Below are positions 33,957 through 46,004 of a DNA stretch of 64,000 bases, piece after piece. A model generated the notes under the pieces. That model saw nothing but the letters and a program-made list of their open reading frames with translations, was not told the origin of the DNA and did not search any database. Position 1 is the first letter of the stretch. Each line of letters opens with the position of its first letter. The DNA comes from Gremmenia infestans (Eukaryota > Ascomycota > Leotiomycetes > Helotiales > Hamatocanthoscyphaceae): positions 248,001 through 312,000 of the forward strand of contig JAFEVB010000014.1 in the NCBI GenBank assembly GCA_032629725.1. The letters run 5' to 3'. Made by a program: the position numbers and the translations under genes.

Positions 33957-34897
33957 ATGGCAACAGTGAAGAAGATAGTCGTCTGCGGTGGAAATGGGTT
34001 CCTTGGGAGCAGAATATGTAAAGCTGCTGTAGCAAGGGGTTGGGATGTGACTTCCATTAGGTACTTTCCTCCCATTATACTCCTCCAGCCGTCCTTGCAA
34101 TCAAAGGATATTTACTCATAAAAACCAACAGTCGTTCCGGTGCACCAACCTGGTCCTCTGTAACATCCTCACCATCACCACCTTCCTGGGCCCATAAAGT
34201 AACATGGGAACGCGCCGACATCCTCTCCCCGCGAACCTACTCCCCTCTCCTTAAGAACGCGGATTTCGTCGTCCACAGCATGGGCATCCTACTCGAAGCA
34301 GACTACAAAGGCGTTATTAGCGGGCGTGAATCCCCCATCTCCGGCCTCTCGCGTGCATTCTCAGCAACCAAGCATGGTTCCCAGAACCCATTGAAGCGGA
34401 AACAAGACGAGGATTTGAAGCCACAGGAGAAAGATGGCCAATTAACGTACGAGATCATGAACCGGGATACGGCGATTACGCTAGCGCAGGAGAGTAATAA
34501 GGAGAATGTTGGGGCATTTGCGTTTATAAGCGCTGCTGGCGGAGCACCGGTTTTGCCTGCCAGGTATATCAAGACGAAGAGGGAGGCGGAATCTACGATT
34601 GCGTCGGAGTTTCCGAGGATGAGGAGTATTTTTGTGAGGCCGGGGTTCTTGTATGATAGCTCGAGGGTGTTTACTGTTCCTATGGCTGCTATGACGGCGG
34701 GAGGGGCACTATTCAATAAAGCGACAGGAGGGATATTTGGGGGGTTCATGGGTGCGGCGGGAATCAAGCCGTTGAAGGCTGATGTTGTTGCTGATGCTGT
34801 GGTGGAAGCATTGAGTGAGGAAGGGGTTAAAGGTCCTGTTGAGACGGCAGAGATTGAAAGTCTGGCACAGAAGGCATGGAGAAATGGAATGTTGTGA
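33957..34897 (+). CDS. Atypical SDR, Coq11-like (mitochondrial)
   Basis: Two exons, 33957-34060 and 34132-34897, giving 289 aa. Extended short-chain dehydrogenase-type Rossmann protein with GGNGFLG at 11-17 as the NAD(P) loop. A second block, NVGAFAFISAAGGAP followed by YIKTKREAE (YxxxK), holds the catalytic Tyr and Lys. The pattern matches the fungal family of yeast YLR290C/Coq11, a subunit of the coenzyme Q synthome, and plant NDUFA9-like relatives. The N-terminus is short and basic, so targeting is uncertain. A Lys/Gln-rich loop (about 139-160, LKRKQDEDLKPQEKDG) lies between the domain halves. Confidence 0.85.
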
Positions 34898-34922
34898 AGT
34901 GGCGGATGGAGTGACGATTGTA

Positions 34923-34950
34923 GTATATTGTATATTGTATATTGTATATT
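34923..34950. repeat. (GTATATT)4 tandem repeat
   Basis: Four perfect 7-bp units directly after the stop of the Coq11-like gene, probably in its 3' UTR. Confidence 0.9.
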
Positions 34951-35190
34951 ATGTTACCATACATCACAACTTAGACAAAAGGATCAAAAAGTACCACTCA
35001 TCTGGACGGGAGATCTTAGAGGCTCCCACATGAGTATTCTTCGAGGCTGTCAGGTTAGAGGTTGTGACTTGGGCGAATCATGTTTTGAGCAAATGAGAGA
35101 GTGATCTCTTCGGCTTTTCTTGAAAGTTTTTTGCAGTCTAACTTCGGATTTCATAATTATACACCCATTACAGAGCAGCCCTTGGCACGT

Positions 35191-36128
35191 TCAGATCATA
35201 GTTCCTCTTTCAAAACTATCCCGAATTTCTGCCGTGTACTGTAATTCGTTAGCTTCGAGGCCCTGATGCTAGATCCGAGTATACATACCTTATTGTAGAA
35301 CCTGTTCAATTTCGAGTTGAACTGCTTGTTCTTTTCGTTGATATACGTAACATCCCCATCCTCCGCAGCACCCATTCTCTCCCTCCTCTTCTTCAACCTC
35401 GCATCCTCAGCCTGCTGTAGATCCTTCACCAGTCTATCAACTGCATCTTTTGGCGGCCTATTGTCCACAAAGCCAGTCGAATCAGCGGTAGAATAAAACG
35501 TCCCATCCTTATCCACAGCAACCAGTTCCCCATCGTCCGTTTCTACGATCTCTAGTCCGCCAGAAGCAGCAGCCTTCTCCACGGCCGCCATCTTCTCCTT
35601 TTCATAATGCTCCATATCCGGCTTCAGGTCGCGAATCTGCCGCTTATACACCTTCCTACTATCCTGTCTATAGTCCTGGAATGCCTGATCATCTCTATGC
35701 GCCCCTTTCTTCTTAATCCTCTTATCCCAGCGCTCGCTTTCATCGATCGTCCAGTCCCACGCTCTCTTCCGCTCGAAATCCTCGCCTGATGCCTCGGCAT
35801 CTGCTTTCATGAGATTATGTTGCGCGATGGCGGATTTGCGGTTTAGGGACGTGAGGAGGTTCGGGTCGGTGGCTAAACGTTGTGATTCAAGGGTTGCTTC
35901 TTTGAGATTTTTTTTCGCCCCTGTTTTTGCGCGTTCTTGGAGGGCTCGAAATCGCTCTGCGCGTTCTTTGGCTTTGGTTGCTGCTTCGTCAGAAGCTGGA
36001 GGGGCGGAAGACTCTTCCTGTACGGGCGCTTCCTCTGGCACTGGTGCTGCTTCGGGAGGGTCTGTAGCTTCCACCGTATCTACTGGCTCAACAGTCGCTC
36101 TCGTCTTGCGTTTCTTTGCAGGAGGCAT
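35191..36128 (-). CDS. SYF2: Pre-mRNA-splicing factor SYF2
   Basis: Two exons on the minus strand, 35289-36128 and 35191-35238, giving 295 aa. SYF2 belongs to the Prp19-associated (NTC) spliceosome complex. The N-terminus is basic then acidic and disordered. The core has the family blocks RAWDWTIDESERWDKR, QAFQDYRQDSRKVYKRQI and KQFNSKLNRFYNK. The short last exon adds YTAEIRDSFERGTMI, the conserved SYF2 C-terminus. Without the splice the frame would end in unrelated residues. Start at the only upstream ATG with MPPAKKRK, a nuclear-signal-like start. Head-to-head with a mitochondrial protein gene. Confidence 0.95.
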
Positions 36129-36315
36129 ATTGTGTGGTGTTGTGGAGTTATATGGGTCTGAGTCGAGGTTTTAAAAAGCTGGGGATCCTGATCCGATATG
36201 TAAATGTGACGCTAAACCTGATTACCTAAGCAAACCTAAAATATCATTTGACAGCTCTAGTTCCAGCTCCACCGGCAGTTTGAAGAGATCGAGTGATCAT
36301 GCTAACTGGCATATA
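36129..36315. promoter_or_regulatory. 187-bp bidirectional promoter
   Basis: Separates the start codons of SYF2 and the mitochondrial helical protein. Shared control is likely from the short distance. Confidence 0.4.
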
Positions 36316-37911
36316 ATGCGCGGTCAGAGAGATATATGTTTGTTTTGTCGGCTGAAGCCTTTACGATTTTCCGGGCCCGCAAAAAGATGGTATTCCCCAA
36401 AATATTCAGAACCTGTGCTCTCACAGGTTGTTGACCTCGATGCTGCCGATAGCAAGTTCGTCCGCGCTGTTGAAAGCTTGACCAAAGATGAACCCGGACA
36501 GGATTTGCCCTCCTACATACGGAAGGTAGTGCTCGATCGATCAGTAATACGTAGACAAGCAGCTGAACGCATGAGTCGGTGGAAATCAGAACATGGGCGA
36601 CTTCCCCAACCGAGGACCATTGCTCTGAAGACCGAATCCGTAACGCCTCCAGACTTGCTGCAATACGCTCTTTTAGGAGACCCCTCTACCAATTCCACAG
36701 GTGCGCATTATCTCCGAACTATATTCAGACGGCAGATTGTGTCGTCAAAAGATGACGCCTCGACGAAAATCCAGCACCTGATGCATGACTTCACAATCGA
36801 TGCTACGAAAAGCCTGAAAGCAGCAGGCTACACGCCGGACCCTATTCGCAACGAGAAGATGACGGAGGACTTACGCGAATGTACACTGATTCGGAGACTC
36901 GAACGTATCTTGACGATGCTCTCGACTACCACGAAAGGATGCAACTTTATTGCTTCGAGGGGCAAGGTTGTCGTGAGGGCGGTCGAGAAATGTTGGAAAC
37001 AGGCCCTCGATGATGAGCCGCAATACCGGAAAACCAACGTACACATGATTGTGGAAATGTTGAATAACTTGACGCGGAACATGAAGTCCAAAGGCGTGCA
37101 AATCGAAGAGGCTCTATGCGGTGCTGGGCTATTTTATGCTTCGGAAGCTTCCCTTTTCCCAGCCGTCAGGATGTACCTGGAAATAGCTTACCGGAATGGC
37201 TATACGTTTGACGGCACGTTTGAACGCGCTGTGCAGAAGTTGCAATTTGACTACGTGAAGGGAAACCACGCCCCGACAAGATGGGCAGCCTGGAAAGGGG
37301 AAGCGACCAGACGAGAGGAACTTCTGCAGCTTATTACGGGCTGGAATACCGAGGACGTCTCTTGCTCTGATTTCCTGTCTACGGCCGAAAAAAGGTTCGG
37401 AGGTCTCGGTCCCTATTCAACCTACATTGTTGGCGTGGGCGAAATGGGCTTCAGCAATGCTCTCTGGGAGGAGTGGCAGTCTCGAGCGACCTCCATGCTT
37501 GTAGAACAGAGATTCAAAGGCCAACTCTTCGCCATGGCATTTGTGCTTGCGAAAGACCCTGCACGAGCATTGGAAGTTCTGAAAACAATTCCAGCGGATG
37601 AATCTGCTTCGCAAGCTTTAACCCAAATCCGGTCCCAGCTCATCCGCCACTATGAATTCCACCACTTGAAACACACACAGAAACTTTACGAGATGGTTGA
37701 CAAGGGGATTCCAAATGACCCAACCGATGCACTGGAGACTTTGGAAAAGCTATTGTTGGTGGATTACCCAAAATTCATACCATATAGCCCACTTAACCTC
37801 GATTGGGGATCTAGAGGCCCAGAGGAAGGCCTGTTGGTGATGCCGACCATGGGTAATCAACACATCTATTTCAAGCCTTCTGGGACGCGAATTCGTGGGG
37901 AGAGGAAATGA
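36316..37911 (+). CDS. Mitochondrial helical-repeat protein, unknown function
   Basis: Single exon, 531 aa from the ATG at 36316; the frame is open slightly upstream but without ATG. The N-terminus (MRGQRDICLFCRLKPLRF...AKRWYSP) is Arg-rich with no acidic residue past position 6, as in a mitochondrial presequence. The rest is almost all alpha-helical with spaced patterns such as GLFYASEASLFPAVRMYLEIA and AMAFVLAKDPARALEVL, reminiscent of degenerate PPR/TPR repeats in fungal mitochondrial gene-expression factors. I cannot identify the orthologue. The product could act in mitochondrial RNA metabolism or translation, but this is inference from architecture only. Confidence 0.75.
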   Translation: MRGQRDICLFCRLKPLRFSGPAKRWYSPKYSEPVLSQVVDLDAADSKFVRAVESLTKDEPGQDLPSYIRKVVLDRSVIRRQAAERMSRWKSEHGRLPQPRTIALKTESVTPPDLLQYALLGDPSTNSTGAHYLRTIFRRQIVSSKDDASTKIQHLMHDFTIDATKSLKAAGYTPDPIRNEKMTEDLRECTLIRRLERILTMLSTTTKGCNFIASRGKVVVRAVEKCWKQALDDEPQYRKTNVHMIVEMLNNLTRNMKSKGVQIEEALCGAGLFYASEASLFPAVRMYLEIAYRNGYTFDGTFERAVQKLQFDYVKGNHAPTRWAAWKGEATRREELLQLITGWNTEDVSCSDFLSTAEKRFGGLGPYSTYIVGVGEMGFSNALWEEWQSRATSMLVEQRFKGQLFAMAFVLAKDPARALEVLKTIPADESASQALTQIRSQLIRHYEFHHLKHTQKLYEMVDKGIPNDPTDALETLEKLLLVDYPKFIPYSPLNLDWGSRGPEEGLLVMPTMGNQHIYFKPSGTRIRGERK

Positions 37912-40388
37912 ATAGACAGAATACCCCTGTACGTAGTTATGTACATCATATGTATAAATATACTCATAGATGAGTACCGAAATACCTCCAGGTTCCAATG
38001 CGGTCTCAAGATGGGGCCCCCCATCAGAAACCTACCCTGCTTTTGGTTTCCCTTTCCTTGTTTTGTTACACATTTCTTATGATTGCTATTTCTAACAACC
38101 AAACCCTCTCGAGACTGAATTGTCATGTTCTAGTATTATGCTCATCAGAACATTTGCTGCTCGTTGCTGCATAGTTCATATGATCACGTGCTTTATCTCC
38201 ACCCATTCGGAGCCAGCCTCAGGTAGCAACAAGCTGGACTCAATTCAATCTTATTACACCTCGTTCCAAAAAGTCAGGCCTTCGCCCAACAATTATGGCT
38301 TTCCTTCTCCAGTGCAACAATGCGGCGATAGCCAAGAACCAACCAACACTTCACATCTACAGGCCTCGAACCACTTGTAGCCCTCGCCATCTCGAGTTCC
38401 GGTCTCCACTTGCTGGTCTTGTTGGCCCTCTTCATAGCTCGCACTGAAGTGAATTCGTGAAGTATGGTAGTTACATGGAAGTGGGCCCTTTCCTCCAGCA
38501 GTATTACTTGCGTCGCTGTTTTGAGGGCGGAGTGGTGCTAAGGTCGAATATACTTCGTAATGGGATGCGGAGCAGAGGCGTTGTGTTGGTGGGCGATAAT
38601 CGTCTGGCGACTGTGCGGCGTGTCACTGATTAAGAGGCCGGAGTTTGGAGAAGGTGCTGGGCCTAGGAAGCTGGGGTCGGGTGCTGTTTTGCATTAGCAG
38701 AGGTGCATGCCTCGATATTCTCTTTCACTGGGTGAGAGAACGCCTGAGGAGGTATATTTCTTGTACTTCGTCCCAGTCCAAACAACCCTACCGGGCTTCT
38801 ATAGCAGCTCCTGTTAATAGAAACCCTGGAATCACCCTCCTTGTGAGGGGTCGTTTGGAATGGGACGAAGTATCTAAGTAAGTCTCCTTTGGTACAGTAC
38901 TGATGGTGCAGCACTTCAAGGCCTGGGAAGAATTTGGGTTGAAGTTGAGCAGGGAACAAAAACTAGCTCAATAGATGCAATGCGCCAAGAAACCCGCGAC
39001 CGTAGAATCGAGGTACAAAAGAAGATCACAAAGCGCTGGAGGATTCAACACTATGGTCGAAAACTCTGCCAACGTGCGCTATGAAGGCATACGTTGAGTT
39101 ACAATCTGCAGTCACAAAGCTAGGTCCAATTCAAACAAGTTTAGCTCTTCGACCGCTAACAGTAAACAGTACGGCACAAGATATTGCGTTCCGCATGCGT
39201 TTTTTATTTGTGACAAATACACATCTCATAGAGTCTCGGCTTCTTTGCTCTATCTCTGAACGAATGCGAGAATACACGTGGAACAGTGACGACATTGAGT
39301 ATTTCTGTACCTGTCCTGTACCTGTACCCAGTATGGATATCCCGCAAGGATTTATTGGGCACTGATTCAGGCTCAAGGAAGCTTATAGACACTTGCGTAA
39401 AATGTCCACTGCCCTGGAATGTGGCTTTTTGAGTTGCATGCTGTATCTGCTCGAAGCGGCGAACTTATGATCTCCAAGATGCATCGTAGAGTGTACCACG
39501 CAGAAATTTGAGTTTGATCTTGCTTTATACACGTGGCACGAATGACACCCAATAATATCCGGAAATTCGGGAAGTTAGACCGTTGTACCTCGGTATATGG
39601 GATGTGAGCGTCAGCTACTCCCCGTAATTGTATCGCGTGCAACTGTTGGGAGCAAGCGGAGGAGAGCATCAGGCCACTATCTTCAGGCAGTGCGACATCA
39701 TGAGTATGCTCTCCCAAGTGTGGGTGAGGTTTGTTCTCGAGCAAATTTCTCGAAGCACATGCGTTTGCCTTGGCACGGTGGCAGATCGACCGGAGCAGAC
39801 CGTTTCGAGCTTGCCCACCAGTTCAGATACGACCCAATTAGGAGCTTGTATCACCCTTTTATCAACGGGGTATTGCAGTTAGATTTGGAGAGGTTGTCGG
39901 TTGCAACCCACCTAGTAAGACTAGCTCTCTACAAAGCATGTGGAGTGTTTACAAGTCGTGGTGTAAATTGCCACAATGACACAAACTGCATCAATGGACT
40001 AGGGTGGCCATGCTGAAATGGTTGCAAGGTACTCCAAGAAGCGGTTGTCATCGGATTCACGCGGGAAGGGGGAAATATCCGCTGCTTTTAAACACTTAAC
40101 TCCAACATAGGCAAAAGACAAGGCTGAAGCCTAGTAAATGTTGCAAGTAAGGGACCCTGGTCCAGTTATTTCACTATAAATCAATTTCACCAAATTTAGT
40201 TCGCCTTTTTGCATTTCATCAAGCTTTTCAAATACCGGATTAAACTTCTAGCCAAAGTTCTGGTGTTTTTGAAGACATTAAGTCTTAACCTAACACCAGA
40301 CAAGTGGTCATTGGAGCTGAAAGCTGCGTTTGGGGCGTTTCAGGGTTGTGGCTTGTTCCTTCCAGACAGCGGCTATATAAACTTGCGA
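37912..40388. other. Gene-free interval, 2.5 kb
   Basis: Between the mitochondrial protein gene and the first coiled-coil gene. Many short ORFs on both strands (for example 39597-40016 plus) overlap each other, and none has a motif or splice-linked extension. I looked for relics of the neighbouring coiled-coil/DUF6590 module and saw none. Confidence 0.5.
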
Positions 40389-41447
40389 TTACAATGGATT
40401 TTCTTCTGGTGGACGCGGCTCGTACCTTTCTGGTCTTGCTGCGCCATCCAGTTCCCAATAAGCAACTACTAATTGCGCCCAGTTCGATGGAACTTCCTCC
40501 TTTTCTGCATTTAGATGATCCCTGAGAATTGTGAATATCGAAGTGGCTTCAATTCGAGATGTAAGAGCACTGATTTCTAACCACTTGTTGATTCTGTCCC
40601 TCTTCGTCCCGAAGTCCGTCTCCAAATACCGATATAAACTACTGGTATATAGCTTAGCTGGCAACGGTTGAGGAGGCTCGATCAGGTCTTGGTCTGCCCT
40701 AATTTGAGGGGCGCGATAAATATCTCCTGTGCCAGAATAGGAGTCCCATCTTTCGCTATTGATCGCTAGTGCGACATTCTCAGTCCCGTAATCCTCCAAG
40801 CCTAGAAGTGATGGGTCCAAAATCATGGATCCTTGAAAAGCAGTGTGCGGTTCCGTATGTGGAGGTTGAATATTCATAAAACCTTTGGACGCCGTCATGC
40901 CAACGCTCGGGGCTAAAAAGCTGCTTTGATCTGCTACAAGATCATCCTCAAATGTGTCGCTTTCGGGTTCTGACAGTGACTCATACTGACTATCCATGCT
41001 GGAGGGCGCTGGCGGGTAGGCTTTCGCAATGCGGAACTCGGCTTCGAAGTGCTGGTAAACTTGATTCTCAGCCTGCCGTAGGCTCCAAATTTGACCCTCC
41101 CATCTCTGTTCAGCCTCAATATTCTCTTGCTCTATTGGCCCCAAGATATCCCGCGCGGCCTGGCATTCATCAGCCAACTGTCCGAGTGTCTTGGAATGTG
41201 CCTGTAAATCTTTTGTTCCCTGAGCAATCAATTTTTGAAGCTCTCTCATGAATTTGGCGTCGAGGTCGCACACAATTTCTCTTTTGAATGCAGCTTCACG
41301 CCTCTTTTGCCGAAATTCGATTTGCGTGGCTGTTATTTCCTCTTGTAGCTTTGCGACCCGATGCAAGCCCTGCATCAAAGAAACGAAGCGATTTCGTCCA
41401 ACACTTGTTGAATTTTGCTTCGTCTCTTCTTCCACATTGCAGTCCAT
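40389..41447 (-). CDS. Coiled-coil protein A of the coiled-coil/DUF6590 module
   Basis: Open frame of 352 aa from the ATG at 41447. Residues about 20-165 are strongly helical and charged, with coiled-coil heptads. They include CQAARDILGPIEQE, the block shared with the two other copies (CQVARDEYGPLEDD and LRNAQDALGPVEYT). A variable acidic middle (SEPESDTFEDD) follows. The C-terminal domain has INKWLEI, then a helix and NWAQLVVAYWELDG, again shared (INQWLL...WELAVVAFWYEDG; VNSWLL...WSDLAIENWDTD). It is the shortest and most diverged of the three. Divergent from DUF6590 gene A, 901 bp away. I do not recognise the family; it has no catalytic motif, membrane segment or signal peptide, so an interaction or scaffold role is inferred. 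Confidence 0.7.
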   Translation of the reverse strand: MDCNVEEETKQNSTSVGRNRFVSLMQGLHRVAKLQEEITATQIEFRQKRREAAFKREIVCDLDAKFMRELQKLIAQGTKDLQAHSKTLGQLADECQAARDILGPIEQENIEAEQRWEGQIWSLRQAENQVYQHFEAEFRIAKAYPPAPSSMDSQYESLSEPESDTFEDDLVADQSSFLAPSVGMTASKGFMNIQPPHTEPHTAFQGSMILDPSLLGLEDYGTENVALAINSERWDSYSGTGDIYRAPQIRADQDLIEPPQPLPAKLYTSSLYRYLETDFGTKRDRINKWLEISALTSRIEATSIFTILRDHLNAEKEEVPSNWAQLVVAYWELDGAARPERYEPRPPEENPL

Positions 41448-42348
41448 ATCCAGTAATTTCTTTTCGACTCTAAACTTCTCGTCTTGGCTTCTCGAAAGCT
41501 CAGAGTTTATTTTGGTTCAAGAGGTCTGGGATGATGCTTACCAGATTTTATCGTAACTGTTTTTGGAACTTACACCCAGTGCTGTCTTCCCGTTTAGCTA
41601 AAATCGATCTAAATGTATTGTTTTACCCACTTTCGAGATACTGCTGACCTAGCTTAATACGAGTCTGATAGTTGATCAGATCAGAATATCACGTCAAGAA
41701 GCTGGTCTTAAGTTCAGAGTTTGGTAGGAATTGAAATCCTCTCATGACTTTATCTGAATGCGACAATGCTCTGTGCTATGCTAATTGAAAAGGGCTCTAG
41801 CAATAGTAACGGCGAGTCTAGGGGTTCCTGAAATCTCAAATCATCCAGCATAAGCGTGACAGGTTCAAGGGGTTATGTTTGGTCAGAAACCCAGGGCAAA
41901 TGTGGGTGGGTGCTGCTGCGATTAAATATACTCGTGGCAGGCTGAGGTCCTCCTAAAGCAGCAAGGGACTCAGCAAGTCAGCAAGCGCATGGTATAATTT
42001 CTCCCGAAGGTGATCTTGCTTCAAAATTAGCCAATCAACTTTGGTTAATGAAGTTTTTTATTACCCTCGCTTGGATTCGCTACTGCTGGTGCCTTTTGAG
42101 AAGGTAAGTCTCGGTGTTTATCGATGGGGTTGTGACTGCACAACCTGCACAACCGACAGATGGTCTTGCTCAGATCTACAGCTATTCTGGCTAATGAGCG
42201 CGAGCATGGACGTTTTCAAAGTAAGGCGAAAGTCTCTGGACTAGGCAATTTGGGCACAGTTCTATAGATGCCAGATCAAGCGCCAAACCATATCTATACA
42301 CGTATCCGTCTGTAAAAGTACCCGCATACTAGCTACCAGTCAAGCATA
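41448..42348. promoter_or_regulatory. Divergent promoter region of module pair A
   Basis: 901 bp between coiled-coil A and DUF6590 A. No ORF of note. It should hold both promoters. Confidence 0.4.
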
Positions 42349-43848
42349 ATGCCCAGCAACAAAGGCAAAGCGGTCGATAAGTCAACCCCATGGTCTGAAT
42401 GGTGTTGGGACACCCGCGGATATTACTATTCAATTCGTCACGGTCCTACGGGAGTACGAGAATATTCGTACAGATATCCCGAATTAACAGCAACACAGCA
42501 ACAGCAACAACAGACACCTCGAACTCCGGGGGAGAACTTCGTTCTGAGCACTATCTCTGCAACACCGCTATCATCTAGTGGTCCTAGTTGTGATAGTTAT
42601 GCTTCTAGAGAAGCTTCATATTCAGGAGCCGCAAGAACAAATTCGAGCACTGAGACCTCTGGGGCCTCCAGCTATCAAAACCCGTCGACATCTAAATACG
42701 GCTTAGACTCATACTACACAACGACCTCAACTAGTGTTACCCAGCCATCGGGCTCTACGGCATCAAACACTAGCTACTCGTCCAATCATGGCTCCTTGAA
42801 TCCCTACGACTCGTCAGTCACAACAGCCAAGTTGGAATACGCAACTTCTAGCAAGAACTATGATGCCGTTAATTCGGCCTTCCGCAGCATGAGCCTAAAC
42901 AGTCCCTCTTCTACCATTCACAAGCAAGGTGATTATAGCGTCTACTATTTGTCTATCATCCACTCCATAGGAAGGTTTATTAATCCACTCCAGGCTATAC
43001 CGCCTCGTCTAGCGTCCAAACTCCATACCAACCTCAAACTCCGTCAAACTATATTGGTAGAGACCCAAATAGTCCAGACAAGGAGAGGCTTGATTCTAGT
43101 AAGATGATTTATCTATTATTTTCCCGCCAGAGCCCATTTTGACCACATAAAGGGTATCGCTGTATTGGCGAGAAAGAGCAAAGAAAGTTCTGGAAGGTGG
43201 GCAGAGTATTTATGATGCTCTGGACTGAGCCTGCTGCTGAAGGAAGCACGAGGAATGGCACACACTACAGTAAAGTATGGCTAGACCAAGGCGTTTATAG
43301 TGAGATACGTCGCTTTGTTGTCCTCAAAGAAGGCTACGGAAATAGCATCTGCTCGTACGTCAATCTCCATGACTTAGAAGCGAAGAAAGCTACTGACCTG
43401 CGATAGTCCCATTCATACATACAATGGTCAAGCGACGCTGAAGCCAAATCTTCCCGAGCGTCAACAACACGCCATAATATATACCAGCAGAGATTGTCCT
43501 CCCGAAAGATTTAACGAGCTGGCAGACGGAACAATTGTGAAAGAAAACCTTTCGAAAGATCCCATCAGAGTCCGAAGTGAGCAGAAAGATCTGGAGGGTG
43601 ACTTAGGAGCATGTTCCAGACTCAACTACAGCAAGATATACACTGTGGAGCACTACATCAGAGTTCTTAACATTGGAATGGTTGAAAGTAACTGGATCCC
43701 ATCTCTGACCGCAAACTCTTACGTCACTTCATCCGCCACACCAGTCGAAAAACCTACAAAACTACCTTCGAATGAGACAAGCGGTACCCGCGACAGAGAC
43801 AAAAGATCGAGGGGTAAGGATAAAGATGGCAAACGGTCGCGACACTGA
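42349..43848 (+). CDS. DUF6590 protein A
   Basis: Four exons, 42349-42928, 42994-43098, 43153-43354 and 43407-43848, giving 442 aa. The N-terminal ~228 residues are Ser/Thr/Tyr/Gln-rich with a polyglutamine run, and disordered. The DUF6590 domain follows (about 229-395), showing VGRVFMMLWTEP, EIRRFVVLKEG, CSPIHTYNGQ, QHAIIYTS and SRLNYSKIYTVEHYIRV. The tail is basic (RDRDKRSRGKDKDGKRSRH), like a nuclear signal. Splicing is confirmed by restored motifs at each junction. DUF6590 proteins are widespread in filamentous ascomycetes and their function is unknown. Divergent from coiled-coil A. Confidence 0.82.
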
Positions 43849-46004
43849 AAACCCAATTCAGGTGTCCTTCTAAGCGCTTAACAAGTCTCGTTATAACTAT
43901 CGTTAGGCTGGACAGAATACGTTTAAGTTCAGGAACCGCTTTTCTGGAAACTTTTGATTCTTACTTCCTTCCACATACCGTTAGTGTCTTGTGGTCACAC
44001 GTGTTACAGGACAGTCAACTTTTCGCAATAAGTTTTGGTTGGCAAGCGTTTTTCAACAAATTTCATGATATACCCCATGCCTTTCCTGCCTGGTATGTTT
44101 TGATTTGGGTATTGTTTCACGTTGCGCGGAGGTTATGCTAGGATGACAAGTGGATGGATGGCAGGGGGGTTGCGATAGCTACCCAAACTTGACTTCATTG
44201 TTCCAAATGAGCTGGCACTTTCATGTCATCTACGATTCAGCAAATGAAAACTTTGTTGTGGTTTTAACGTACACTTAGTGAGGACTTGCAAAGCAAGTGA
44301 CAAGAGGTAAAAACACTCCATTTTAGCCGAAACTCTTTTACACCGCGTTTATTTGGACTTGGCGCTCCTTCTTCCTCACATATAAATCTATGATCTTAGA
44401 CCTCTCAACTTTATTTCATATATATAGAGAACTAGTAGACAGGAATTTATTAGTAGCAAATTGGAGCACCAGGAGGGTGCTTCAGCATCAGGGCAGATAT
44501 CAAACAAATGAACACTTAAATATACTTCCTTTGTTTACAATGCCCTTCATAGTTATTTCACACTATCTATATATTACCATCATTTTAAGACTATCATTGG
44601 TAAGCCTTTATACTTACTTTTGACGGGTTCGTTGCGAAGTGTTACTTGATGGTGAGCAATGGTTTTGAATCGCACGCACTAAACAAGAACAACACCACTA
44701 GAATGGACGGCACTATTTTCACGGAATTCGAAGTTGCCGAATTGTCACTCACTCGCTATTAGAAAGTAATGCCAACTAATCAGATGAAGACCTAGTTTTT
44801 TAGAAAGGCGTCGTCCACGCCTCATACCAACAAGTCTTGCCTTCGCATGACAATTAATGACTTTGCAGCACACTATGTAGGTGGTTTTCACCTGCTGTTT
44901 TTTGCTCCTTGCAAGCACATGCATGCACCTACCTAGAGGATTACCCTCACTTTTGACTACTGTAAAGCGGCCCGTTCCACTCCTCCTCGCTCATGCATCC
45001 CGCTAGAGGAAAATGTTTCCCGGATCCCTCTGCTCATGCCAATGACCGCCCTAAGTTCTCACTTTATAGATGTCCATTCTTGTCTCCAGGTTCCTCTGTG
45101 ATTGTATGCCAGTGGCATGCATGTTGGATCGCACAAGACTCAATTTACATGCATGGACGGAATGCGTCTGCATTATTTGTCTGCATTTGAAGTTACACGC
45201 ATGTTTTATCGCTAATTAGGCTGAACAGTTTGTTTGCTGTCTTTGGCTGCGTCCGAGCAGCGCATGACGCCGCTTCCACTGTTCGCTGTCAGTCTGACAT
45301 GCCGCTCTTGTAGGGCGGCACAGCCATTAAAGGCCTTACACAATGGGGTTGGGATTTCGCTTAGATAGAGCTGTTTGATAAACTGAGCCAGAGATCCACG
45401 AAAGACTGCCTCCAATGCTGTCAAGAGATAGCGATTTGGTTGGCTGGTACGGAGTACTTTGAAGTAGCCGGTGTCTATTACTCCGTCTAAGAATGGGAAT
45501 GTAGACCTGACTCTTCATCATTGAACACTTTGCTGTAGTTCTAATCAGTAGTCAGAACTCCATGCCGGGCCATCGTGTGTAAGTCATGTGAAGTATGTCA
45601 CGAAATTGTGATTAGAACATACTTCAGAGCAGAATATCTGCAAAGAACTAAGTCGAGTGTCGTTTTGACAGTTACTAGGTTGTTTAACACATCAAAAGAT
45701 TGGCATCTGGCATGATCTGTTCTCAGCCACCAGGGCTATTCTCACGGTCACACCTAAGTCTATGCTATTCACCCAGAAAGTACCCGCAAACAACAGAACA
45801 CTAACATGAAGTAAGGAAACGGAACGGGGTATCAATACAGGTCAGTTATAGCATAGCATATTGTAAAATGTACCCATTTCACCAGACTCTGGTTCTGCTT
45901 TCTCTCACAAGACCATCCATCCTAAAGGGAAAAGTTTAAACAATGAATGACGGCGCAAAGGCAGAGTTTAAAGATAAATCCAATAACGAAACAAAAATAT
46001 GGTA
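43849..46004. other. Interval between module pairs A and B
   Basis: 2.2 kb with only small, unconvincing ORFs. The expected 3' ends of DUF6590 A and coiled-coil B converge here. No gene or repeat is recognised. Confidence 0.5.

Noticed and set aside
36280..36315. Upstream extension of the mitochondrial protein start
   Set aside because: It begins with TTG; the first in-frame ATG at 36316 starts a good presequence.
39597..40016. Plus-strand 139-codon ORF between genes
   Set aside because: Overlaps other-frame and opposite-strand ORFs, no motif, random-looking composition.
38000..40388. Search for a fourth coiled-coil/DUF6590 relic next to pair A
   Set aside because: None of the family blocks could be found in any frame.
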